Below, piece after piece: positions 7,010 through 13,660 of a stretch of 13,660 nucleotides of DNA (position 1 is the first letter of the stretch; each line of letters begins with the position of its first letter). The notes under the pieces are model-generated. The model was not told the origin of the DNA, did not search any database, and worked only from the letters and a program-made list of their open reading frames with translations. The stretch is from Bordetella parapertussis. Its GTDB lineage: Bacteria > Pseudomonadota > Gammaproteobacteria > Burkholderiales > Burkholderiaceae_B. The stretch spans positions 1 through 13,660 of the forward strand of contig CAMCWG010000044.1 in assembly GCA_945882005.1 (NCBI GenBank), in the 5' to 3' direction. The position numbers and the translations under genes are program-made.

Positions 7010-8572
7010 ATGAACGGTTCAGAAGCAATGGTCAAAACCCTGCTTGCAGGTGCTGTGGACGTCTGTTTTGCCAACCCGGGCACGTCAGAAATGCACTTTG
7101 TTTCGGCGTTGGATCGCGCTCCGGGGATGCGCTGCGTTCTCGGTTTGTTTGAAGGCGTCGTGAGCGGCGCGGCCGATGGCTATTACCGTATGGCCGAAAA
7201 ACCCGCGGCCACGCTTCTGCACCTAGGACCAGGGCTAGGTAATGCCTTAGCCAACATTCACAATGCCAAACGTGCGAATAGCGGCATGGTGAACATTGTC
7301 GGGCAACACGCGCTGGACCACATCCATAACAATGCGCCGCTCAACTCGGATGTCGAGGCTGTCGCCCGCCCGATGTCGCACTGGGTCAAAACAACGATGT
7401 CTGCGAGCCAGGCGCCTCTGGATACAGCCGAAGCCATTTCACAAGCGCGCAGCACACCCGGCCGCATCGCAACACTCGTTTTGCCAGCCAACTGCGCCTG
7501 GGAACCCTCTGATCCTGGACACTATTCGACGGCCCCCGCGCAAACGACTGCAGCACCACTCGCCGACTCCGTCTTAGCGATTGCGCGTTTGTTATCAGAT
7601 CGTAAAACAGCCGAAGCAACAACACTGCTACTCGGCGGCGCAGCGCTGCGCGCCAAGTCAGCACTACTGGCCGGAAAAATTGCCGCTCATACCGGCTGCA
7701 AACTCGCAAGCGAGCCACGCAATCCACGCCTAGAGCGCGGCCGCGGGCGCGTCAACATCATGCCCCTGCCCTTCGCCGTCGATGGCGCAGTGGCGATGCT
7801 TAAGGATTCCAAGCACTTGGTATTGATCGGGAGCGCTTCGCCTGTGGCCTTCTTTGCCTACCCGAATAAGCCACGCATGATTCAGCAGCCTGACTGCCAG
7901 GTACACACGCTAGCGACCTTAACGCATGATCTTCATGCAACGCTACAAGCCTTGGTTGACGCGCTCGGTGCAAACAACACGGCACCTGCACAACTTTCGA
8001 CCGGGCCCATCATTACCGATCTGCCGAATGGCGCGCCAACGGTTGAACACATCGGTACGGTCATCACCGCACTGATGCCTGAAAACGGCATCATGGTCGA
8101 AGAGTCTGTGACGACAGGACGTCAGTTTTCAAAACTCACGCATCAAGCCGCACCTTATGATTGCATTGAAATCACAGGTGGTGCGATTGGCTGGGCAATG
8201 TCGGCAGCCGTAGGCGCTGCTGTGGCATGCCCAGACCGCAAAGTCGTTGCTCTGATTGGTGATGGCAGCGCGATGTATACAGTGCAAGGCCTCTGGTCAA
8301 TGGCGCGTGAAAATCTAGACGTTACTGTTGTGATCTTTGCCAACCGGTCATACAAGATCTTGCGCGGGGAGCTCGCCAACATGGGCGGCCCAGAGGCAGG
8401 TGAAAACGCCAAACGCATGCTTGACCTTGATCGTCCTTACCTAGACTGGGTATCGATCGCCCGTGGTCATGGAGTACCTGGCCAACAAGTCAGCACGATG
8501 GAAGACTTTGCCAACGCACTGCGCATCGCGAATAAAGAAAAAGGTCCTCGCCTCATCGAACTGGTGATGTAA
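7010..8572 (+). CDS. Thiamine-diphosphate-dependent enzyme, acetolactate synthase/benzoylformate decarboxylase-like
   Basis: This 520-residue protein has three domains in the order of pyruvate-decarboxylase-type ThDP enzymes: N-terminal Pyr domain, central domain and C-terminal PP domain. The cofactor-activating glutamate is Glu48 (LFEGVVSGAADGY). The PP motif starts GDGSAMYTVQGLW (417-429). The usual NN is AN (444-445); Asn445, which aligns with the metal-ligand asparagine, is kept, followed by RSY instead of DGY. It would decarboxylate a 2-oxoacid or join/split a carbon-carbon bond beside a carbonyl. Many relatives are loosely labelled acetolactate synthase large subunit. A biosynthetic role is unlikely because no small regulatory subunit is nearby and the neighbours are acyl-CoA catabolic. 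An adjacent alcohol dehydrogenase suits an aldehyde product. The ribosome site AGGAGG (6995-7000) is the strongest in the window, so this enzyme may be the most translated of the operon. Confidence 0.9.
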   Translation: MNGSEAMVKTLLAGAVDVCFANPGTSEMHFVSALDRAPGMRCVLGLFEGVVSGAADGYYRMAEKPAATLLHLGPGLGNALANIHNAKRANSGMVNIVGQHALDHIHNNAPLNSDVEAVARPMSHWVKTTMSASQAPLDTAEAISQARSTPGRIATLVLPANCAWEPSDPGHYSTAPAQTTAAPLADSVLAIARLLSDRKTAEATTLLLGGAALRAKSALLAGKIAAHTGCKLASEPRNPRLERGRGRVNIMPLPFAVDGAVAMLKDSKHLVLIGSASPVAFFAYPNKPRMIQQPDCQVHTLATLTHDLHATLQALVDALGANNTAPAQLSTGPIITDLPNGAPTVEHIGTVITALMPENGIMVEESVTTGRQFSKLTHQAAPYDCIEITGGAIGWAMSAAVGAAVACPDRKVVALIGDGSAMYTVQGLWSMARENLDVTVVIFANRSYKILRGELANMGGPEAGENAKRMLDLDRPYLDWVSIARGHGVPGQQVSTMEDFANALRIANKEKGPRLIELVM

Positions 8573-8619
8573 GCTATCACCCAACAATAACAACGATCGA
8601 TCACTCTGGAGACAGCAAC

Positions 8620-9678
8620 ATGAAATGCTATTGCGTCGTTAATTTTCGTGAATCTTTGCAGATGCTAGAAGCCGAAACACCTACCCCGACAGGCTCACAG
8701 GTGCTCGTCCAAGTGCGTGCCGCTGGTGTCTGCCACAGTGACATCCACTTCTGGGAGGGTGGCTACGACTTGGGTAATGGCAAGACCTTATCACTCAAGG
8801 ATCGCGGGATTAAGCTGCCCATGACGATGGGACACGAAACGGCTGGAACCGTTGTTGCAATGGGGCCTGATGCCAAAGGCGTAGAAAAAGGGCGTAACTA
8901 CCTAGTCTATCCCTGGATTGGTTGCCGTCAATGCCCTGCGTGTGAAGATGGCTTAGAAAACTACTGCGCAAATCCACAATACCTTGGCGTGCATCGCCCT
9001 GGTGGCTATGCAGATCACCTCATGGTGCCCGATGCGCGTTACTTGATTGATATTGGAGACATGGACCCAGCTGCACTGGCTCCTTATGCGTGCTCTGGCA
9101 TCACCACGTACAGCGCGATTAACAAGATTAGCGTTAAGACCTTCAGTAAGCACCCTATTGTGATCATGGGTGCGGGTGGTCTGGGGTTAATGGCCATGGC
9201 ACTGCTCAAGGCGATGGGCGGCGTCAGCCCGATCGTGGTGGATATTGATCCAGCTAAACGTCAAGCGGCGATGGATGCGGGTGCTCTGGCTGCGATCGAC
9301 GGCGCAGCACCGGACGCAGCCAAGCAAATCATTGCAGCGAACGGCGGGAAGCTGATTCAAGGCGTTGTCGATTTGGTAGGCGCCCCCTCCACAACCGGAA
9401 TCGCGTTTGACTGCCTCATCAAAGGCGGCAAGCTCGTCATTGTGGGTCTATTCGGTGGCGGAGCTTCCTGGCCGATCGCTTTTATCCCCATGAAAGCCTT
9501 GCAGATCCTGGGCAGCTACACCGGTTCCCTACAAGAAATGCGCGAACTCATGCAGTTGGTGAAAGAAGGCAAAATCAAGCCAATCCCTGTCCATACCCAT
9601 CCGCTCGCTGATGCTGACAAAGTATTGAAATCACTCATCGCAGGCAAAGTGACTGGTCGGGCAGTGTTGACTGCTTAA
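8620..9678 (+). CDS. Zinc-dependent alcohol dehydrogenase (MDR family)
   Basis: This 352-residue medium-chain dehydrogenase has both zinc sites. Catalytic zinc ligands are Cys38 (VCHSD), His72-Glu73 (GHE) and Cys158. The structural zinc is held by Cys102, Cys105, Cys108 and Cys116. The Rossmann motif is GAGGLG (184-189). Asp208 in VVDIDP at the end of the second strand favours NAD over NADP. It should interconvert an alcohol and an aldehyde or ketone; the substrate is unknown. A TGGAGA ribosome site at 8607-8612 precedes the ATG. It follows the ThDP gene by 47 bases with no terminator visible, so it is probably the last gene of the ligase operon. It ends only 22 bases from the opposing recO gene. 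Confidence 0.93.
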   Translation: MKCYCVVNFRESLQMLEAETPTPTGSQVLVQVRAAGVCHSDIHFWEGGYDLGNGKTLSLKDRGIKLPMTMGHETAGTVVAMGPDAKGVEKGRNYLVYPWIGCRQCPACEDGLENYCANPQYLGVHRPGGYADHLMVPDARYLIDIGDMDPAALAPYACSGITTYSAINKISVKTFSKHPIVIMGAGGLGLMAMALLKAMGGVSPIVVDIDPAKRQAAMDAGALAAIDGAAPDAAKQIIAANGGKLIQGVVDLVGAPSTTGIAFDCLIKGGKLVIVGLFGGGASWPIAFIPMKALQILGSYTGSLQEMRELMQLVKEGKIKPIPVHTHPLADADKVLKSLIAGKVTGRAVLTA

Positions 9679-9688
9679 CCGCTCTACC

Positions 9689-9731
9689 TGCATTGCAGTG
9701 CTATTTACTTCCTTGATAGCGCTGCAATGCA
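9689..9731. terminator. Large hairpin between the convergent alcohol dehydrogenase and recO genes
   Basis: Bases 9689-9704 pair with 9716-9731: ten perfect pairs (TGCATTGCAG with CTGCAATGCA), one T-G position (9699/9721), then five more perfect pairs, around an 11-base loop. It starts about 10 bases after the alcohol dehydrogenase stop and runs across the recO stop (9701-9703) into recO codons. Neither flank has a T-run. It is therefore not a textbook intrinsic terminator. It may work in both directions as a 3'-end stabiliser or pause site, or together with Rho. Confidence 0.5.
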
Positions 9732-10300
9732 AGCAATACCTGACGTGTGGCGAGCGGCCGACCCGCTAGATGCTCTGACAACCGCTCGCGCAAGCGCGCA
9801 CGCAACTGCGGCTCTTGCTGCGCATCATCAAAGTCTGGTGGTTCCTGATCGAGGCCGTAGCCAGTTTCTTTAAGCAGCGTCCATTCAAACTTTCGCAAAG
9901 CACCCGCAGCAGTTTGCCCTGCCGCCAACTGCTGCAAGGCAATCACATAGGCATCAAACAGACCCGGATGTGGATCCTCGCGCGGCAGCAGACGGAACAT
10001 CAGTTCGTTCATGTACCAGCAAGACATCATGGCGGGACCGGGTAAGGGATGCACGCCTGCACATTCTGCCCGGGTCATGGTTTTGATCTCTGTCCCACCA
10101 GACCAAGAGAGTAATAAGGGTTGGAATACTGAGAGCGCCGGTCGCAACACAGAGTGCGGTCGCTTCGCGCCCTTGGCAACTAAAGTTACCCAGCCATGGT
10201 CTCGCGAGAACGCTTGCACAATCAAAGAGGTTTCACGCCAGGCCGTTGCATGCAACACGTAGCCCGGGGTTTCGTGGACACGTACGAGGCGTCGGCTCAT
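9701..10300 (-). CDS. recO: DNA repair protein RecO (short form)
   Basis: RecO loads RecA onto SSB-coated single-stranded DNA in the RecFOR pathway, together with RecR. The N-terminal OB-fold is recognisable (ETPGYVLHATAWRETSLIV, then LVAKGAKRPHS at about 40-50), followed by the helical domain (YMNELMFRLLPREDPHP, FEWTLLKETGYGLD). The end HLAGRPLATRQVLLALQ matches the RecO C-terminus. The protein has only 199 residues, against about 240 for E. coli RecO. Compared by eye, about 40 residues are missing between GYGLD and the last helix pair, where E. coli RecO has its extra strand segment. Both ends are conserved and the frame is continuous, so this looks like a genuine short form rather than a broken gene. 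It starts 20 bases after era on the same strand, with a weak ribosome site. Confidence 0.9.
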   Translation of the reverse strand: MSRRLVRVHETPGYVLHATAWRETSLIVQAFSRDHGWVTLVAKGAKRPHSVLRPALSVFQPLLLSWSGGTEIKTMTRAECAGVHPLPGPAMMSCWYMNELMFRLLPREDPHPGLFDAYVIALQQLAAGQTAAGALRKFEWTLLKETGYGLDQEPPDFDDAQQEPQLRARLRERLSEHLAGRPLATRQVLLALQRYQGSK

Positions 10301-10320
10301 ATCACTCGGCGCTCAGTGCC

Positions 10321-11211
10321 TTACTCATATCCTAGGTCGCGCAGGCTGCTTTCTTTTTCAGCCCAGCCTTTTCGCACCTTGATATAGACCTCAAGGTGGA
10401 CCGGCTTATCGAGCAGTTTAGTCATATCTTGTCGCGCCTCGGAGGCGATACGCTTCATATGCCCGCCACCCGCGCCCAACAGAATCGGGCGATGGCTATC
10501 GCGCTCGACGATGATGCAAGCGGCTATATTTGCACCCTTCTCGGTTTCTTCCCACTGCTCAATCACAACCGTGCATCCATAAGGCAGCTCATCACCAACC
10601 AAACGGAAGATTTTTTCGCGAATCAGCTCGGCCGCAATAAAACGCACAGGGCGATCGGTCAAGGTGTCTGCATCGAAAAACGGCTCGTTCTCAGGCAGTC
10701 GCTTGGCAACTTCATCCAATAACTGATCGAGTTGATGCTTCTTTGTTGAACTCACTGGCACCACTGCATCAAACTGATAGAGCGCAGCGATCTTTGCAAC
10801 GAAGGGATAGAGCTCATCACGATTTTTAAGCTGATCAATCTTGCTGATCACCAAAATCGTACGCTTAGGGTCGTGGAGCAAAGACAAGAGCTTCTCATCG
10901 CCAGGCGACCACTTGCCCGCTTCGACAATGAACAACACGACGTCCACATCAGCCAGGGTCTGCGTCACCACGCGGTTCATCATCTTATTCATCGCACCGC
11001 CGTGGCGCGTCTGAAAACCGGGGGTATCGACAAACACGAACTGTTCGGTCTCACGCGTCAAGACGCCTTGGATCCGATGACGCGTAGTCTGCGCCTTGCG
11101 CGACACGATTGAAATCTTGGTACCAATTAAAGCGTTGGTCAGTGTGGACTTACCCACATTTGGACGACCTACGACGGCAATAAAACCACAGCGGTGCGCT
11201 GTTTCGGTCAT
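10321..11211 (-). CDS. era: GTPase Era
   Basis: Era is an essential GTPase that binds the 3' end of 16S rRNA and assists 30S ribosome maturation. The 296-residue length is normal. G1 is GRPNVGKS (15-22), switch I carries TTR (42-44), G3 is DTPG (62-65), G4 is SKID (123-126) and G5 is SST (154-156). The C-terminal KH domain has [10 protein letters not shown] (246-255). G4 has Ser where Asn is canonical and G5 has SST rather than SAx; both are readable codons, not ambiguities. The ATG overlaps the rnc TGA as ATGA, giving tight coupling with RNase III, as is common for this gene pair. Confidence 0.97.
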   Translation of the reverse strand: MTETAHRCGFIAVVGRPNVGKSTLTNALIGTKISIVSRKAQTTRHRIQGVLTRETEQFVFVDTPGFQTRHGGAMNKMMNRVVTQTLADVDVVLFIVEAGKWSPGDEKLLSLLHDPKRTILVISKIDQLKNRDELYPFVAKIAALYQFDAVVPVSSTKKHQLDQLLDEVAKRLPENEPFFDADTLTDRPVRFIAAELIREKIFRLVGDELPYGCTVVIEQWEETEKGANIAACIIVERDSHRPILLGAGGGHMKRIASEARQDMTKLLDKPVHLEVYIKVRKGWAEKESSLRDLGYE

Positions 11212-11966
11212 TTAAGCTCCTGAGCGACCGCAACCGGCAGCGTTAATTGTGCCGTTTTGCGCGCCCGGGTTGAACGCTTTTTTACTGGTGCAGGACTGGC
11301 AGCCTCTGCACTAATCAAGGCCAGCTTGGCACCAGATTGCTCAGCCGCACGACGACTCGATCCCGCGGCAACAACCTTGATATCCAGAGAAGGGATCAAA
11401 CACTCAACTTCGAACTGCTGGCTATGCGCAGCGCCATGTGTGGCAACCACGTTATAGATCGGCAAGGCAAGCTTGCGGCTTTGCAAGAACTCTTGCAACA
11501 AGGTTTTGGCATCCTTACCCAAGGTCAACGGATCGACACTCGCAAGGATCGGCTTGTACAGACGCTCGACTAGTTGCTGCGCCGCGAGGAACCCGCCATC
11601 TAGATAGACCGCAGCCAGCACTGCTTCGAAGGTATCAGCCAAAATCGATGGGCGACGGAAACCACCGCTCTTGAGTTCGCCTTCGCCCAGCCGTAAAAAC
11701 TTCGAGAGATCTAACTTTTGAGCAATGTCAGCGAGCGAGGATTGCTTAACGAGGTTCGCACGCACGCGGGACAAGTCGCCTTCATCAAGCGTGCCATAGT
11801 GATTGAACAGCAAGGCTGCCACCGCCACGTTGAGCACTGAGTCACCAAGAAACTCTAAGCGCTCGTTATGGCGTGCCCCGTGGCTACGGTGCGTCAGTGC
11901 CTGCTCAAGCAGAGCAGGTTTGACGAACTTATATCCAAGCGAGGTTTCGAGTACGGCCAGGGGCAT
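11208..11966 (-). CDS. rnc: Ribonuclease III
   Basis: RNase III cleaves double-stranded RNA, including rRNA precursors. I place the start at the ATG 11964-11966 (252 residues), where the protein begins [14 protein letters not shown] like its relatives. The frame stays open back to an ATG at 12053, but that start would overlap lepB by 46 bases and add 29 unconserved residues. The signature [12 protein letters not shown] (34-45) supplies Glu35, Glu38 and Asp42. Glu62 (DEGD), Asp111 and Glu114 (DTFEA) complete the catalytic set. A double-stranded-RNA-binding domain follows (about 152-220), then a basic tail ([10 protein letters not shown]). There is no good ribosome site before the start. It sits 41 bases after lepB and overlaps era. 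Confidence 0.96.
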   Translation of the reverse strand: MPLAVLETSLGYKFVKPALLEQALTHRSHGARHNERLEFLGDSVLNVAVAALLFNHYGTLDEGDLSRVRANLVKQSSLADIAQKLDLSKFLRLGEGELKSGGFRRPSILADTFEAVLAAVYLDGGFLAAQQLVERLYKPILASVDPLTLGKDAKTLLQEFLQSRKLALPIYNVVATHGAAHSQQFEVECLIPSLDIKVVAAGSSRRAAEQSGAKLALISAEAASPAPVKKRSTRARKTAQLTLPVAVAQELK

Positions 11967-12007
11967 GAAGCAAATGACATGAAGCGAGTGAATCGAGCTG
12001 AACGAAC

Positions 12008-12895
12008 TTAGTGGAACGGGCCGATGCGACCCAAACTGCCAAAGTTCATCCAAATAAAGAAAGCTTTACCGACGATATTCGCTTCAGGGACAAATCCCCA
12101 GAAGCGACTGTCAAGACTATTATCGCGGTTGTCTCCCATCATAAAGTAAACACCGTCAGGTACGGTGCAACGCATACCATTACGTAGGTATTCGCATTTT
12201 TCACGATACGGGAAGCTGGAAATTGGGCCTATATCCTGCGAACGTCGCTCATCTAGCAGTATTTTGTGGGGCTTATCACCTAAGGACTCGATAAACTGTG
12301 CGGTATACGCCACACGGTCTGGCTCAAAATATTGCCCATCCGCCTTGCGCGGGACTTCTTTGCCGTTGATATAGAGCTTTTTGTCCAGATAGGCGACTTG
12401 ATCACCTGGTAGACCAACCACGCGCTTGATGTAATCGACGGACGGATCAACGGGATAACGAAAGACCATCACGTCGCCACGCTGCGGCTGACCGATCGCA
12501 ATCACTTTGGTATCCACAACGGGCAACCGCAGGCCGTAGGTAAATTTATTGACCAGAATCAAATCACCAGACTGCAACGTCGGCAGCATGGATCCCGAGG
12601 GAATACGGAAAGGCTCAACGATAAATGAGCGCAGTACGAATACAAACAAGATGACGGGGAAAAAACTCACACCATACTCAACCCACCAAGGCATCTTGCC
12701 AAGCTCAGCTTGAATCTGCTCTTGACGGACTAATTTTTCGTGGTCAGGTAGACTCGCCCAGCTCGGGCGCGCAAGCTCAATCGCCTGCATCACGCGAGCG
12801 GCACGTTTATGACGCAAAGAAAAACGGTCAAGTGACCAGACAACACCCGTCAAGACAAGCAGTACAAAAAGAATCAGGGCAAAGTTCCAGCTCAT
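12008..12895 (-). CDS. lepB: Signal peptidase I
   Basis: This inner-membrane serine protease removes signal peptides from exported proteins. Of its 295 residues, the first transmembrane helix is about 4-20 and the second about 75-92, with a charged cytoplasmic loop between them. The catalytic serine is Ser102 in PSGSMLPTL and the general-base lysine is Lys157 in [12 protein letters not shown]. The conserved [14 protein letters not shown] box is at 254-267. All are intact. AAAGG (plus-strand 12904-12908) lies eight bases before the ATG. The gene starts 22 bases after lepA and is followed by rnc, the usual betaproteobacterial order. Confidence 0.97.
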   Translation of the reverse strand: MSWNFALILFVLLVLTGVVWSLDRFSLRHKRAARVMQAIELARPSWASLPDHEKLVRQEQIQAELGKMPWWVEYGVSFFPVILFVFVLRSFIVEPFRIPSGSMLPTLQSGDLILVNKFTYGLRLPVVDTKVIAIGQPQRGDVMVFRYPVDPSVDYIKRVVGLPGDQVAYLDKKLYINGKEVPRKADGQYFEPDRVAYTAQFIESLGDKPHKILLDERRSQDIGPISSFPYREKCEYLRNGMRCTVPDGVYFMMGDNRDNSLDSRFWGFVPEANIVGKAFFIWMNFGSLGRIGPFH

Positions 12896-12917
12896 AGTTT
12901 CGACCTTTGCAAACGCT

Positions 12918-13660
12918 TTATTTGTCTTCGACCTGCAGGATCGCTAAAAAGGCTTCCTGAGGAATCTCAACGCTACCGACTTGCTTCATGCGCTTTTTAC
13001 CAGCTTTCTGCTTTTCAAGAAGCTTTTTCTTACGGCTGATGTCACCGCCATAACACTTCGCCAGCACGTTCTTACGTAGCGCCTTGACGTTTTCACGGGC
13101 AATGATTTCAGCACCGATAGCCGCCTGGATTGCCACGTCATACATCTGGCGTGGAATCAGCTCGCGCATCCGCGACACGACATCACGCGCCCGATAGCGG
13201 GCGTTGGCGCGATGGCAGATCGTTGACAGCGCATCCACCTTGTCACTATTAATCAACAAATCTACCTTGACGACATCGGCCGCGCGATACTCTTTGAACT
13301 CGTAATCCATGGATGCGTAGCCGCGAGATACGGACTTCAGCTTATCAAAGAAGTCGAGCACGATTTCTGCGAGTGGTATTTCATAATGCAAATGGACTTG
13401 ACGACCGTGATAGGTCATGTCTAGTTGCACACCGCGCTTGCTATTGCAAAGCGTCATCACGGTGCCGACGTACTCCTGGGGCATAAAGAGGGTGACGTTG
13501 ACAATGGGCTCGCGTATCTCAAGGTACTTACCCACTTCGGGCATGCGCGATGGGCTTTCGATCTGAATGACACTGTTGTCACGTAACTCAACCTCATAAA
13601 CCACCGAGGGTGCGGTAGTAATGATGTCCATGTCGAATTCACGTTCTAAGCGCTCTTGCA
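12918..13660 (-). CDS. lepA: Elongation factor 4 (LepA), C-terminal part; gene continues beyond the window
   Basis: LepA/EF4 is a ribosome-binding GTPase acting in translation and ribosome assembly. The frame is open through the right edge, beginning within [17 protein letters not shown], so only about the last 246 residues are present and the GTPase domain lies outside. What remains is the domain V-like segment (VVYEV, LREPI-type and DMTYHG lines, [18 protein letters not shown]) and the LepA-specific C-terminal domain ([20 protein letters not shown], then [12 protein letters not shown]). It closely follows E. coli LepA throughout. An internal ATG at 13631 is not the start. It is the first gene of the minus-strand housekeeping run seen here. 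Confidence 0.97.
   Translation of the reverse strand, partial: QERLEREFDMDIITTAPSVVYEVELRDNSVIQIESPSRMPEVGKYLEIREPIVNVTLFMPQEYVGTVMTLCNSKRGVQLDMTYHGRQVHLHYEIPLAEIVLDFFDKLKSVSRGYASMDYEFKEYRAADVVKVDLLINSDKVDALSTICHRANARYRARDVVSRMRELIPRQMYDVAIQAAIGAEIIARENVKALRKNVLAKCYGGDISRKKKLLEKQKAGKKRMKQVGSVEIPQEAFLAILQVEDK

Noticed and set aside
8341..8360. Loss of the metal-binding asparagine in the ThDP enzyme
   Set aside because: Counting from the GDG aspartate, Asn445 aligns with the metal-ligand asparagine of yeast pyruvate decarboxylase; only the neighbouring residues are changed.
8595..8602. GATCGATC palindrome before the alcohol dehydrogenase
   Set aside because: It is only eight bases long, is made of a common tetramer, and has no matching copy elsewhere in the operon gaps.
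9701..10300. recO as a frameshifted pseudogene because of its short length
   Set aside because: The frame is continuous from a normal N-terminus to a normal RecO C-terminal motif, so an in-frame shorter domain explains the length better.
11967..12053. Longer rnc reading frame starting at 12053
   Set aside because: It overlaps lepB by 46 bases and adds 29 residues that look nothing like the RNase III N-terminus; the protein family begins near the ATG at 11966.

Overview
The window is a densely coded stretch of a bacterial chromosome, most likely from a betaproteobacterium of the Burkholderiales and probably Alcaligenaceae-like. The minus-strand order lepA-lepB-rnc-era-recO is the conserved housekeeping block of that group. 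A single Bug/TctC periplasmic binding protein with no transporter beside it, next to acyl-CoA genes, also fits. No stretch longer than about 140 bases lacks a gene. I see no tRNA, rRNA, CRISPR array or insertion sequence.

Left part (1-3336): the end of an enoyl-CoA hydratase/isomerase-family gene, whose surviving glutamate suggests an isomerase, and an alpha/beta hydrolase lie on the plus strand. They converge on a minus-strand pair, a Bug/TctC solute-binding protein followed by a FabG-like SDR reductase. The hydrolase and the SDR end within the same TTAA, and the SDR is ATGA-coupled to the Bug gene.

Centre (3337-9678): a 137-base divergent control region holds a concentric 40-base symmetric element and separates the Bug-SDR pair from a five-gene plus-strand operon. 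The operon is acyl-CoA ligase, HutC-type GntR regulator (TTG start overlapping the ligase stop), acyl-CoA dehydrogenase, ThDP-dependent 2-oxoacid decarboxylase/acetolactate synthase-like enzyme, and zinc alcohol dehydrogenase. Overlaps or very short gaps link the first four genes. Together with the left part this looks like one regulon for uptake and CoA-dependent catabolism of an unidentified organic acid, alcohol or aldehyde. The substrate cannot be read from the sequence. No aldehyde dehydrogenase, thiolase or CoA transferase is present to complete a pathway.

Right part (9701-13660): the housekeeping operon, read leftwards, covers translation factor EF4 (lepA, 5' end cut by the window), signal peptidase I, RNase III, the Era GTPase and a short RecO. 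It meets the alcohol dehydrogenase tail to tail across a 16-pair hairpin whose right arm lies inside recO.

I did not find convincing evidence of a wholly new biological system. The best leads are the catabolic cluster with its embedded regulator and symmetric operator candidate, the short RecO, and the hairpin at the convergent junction.
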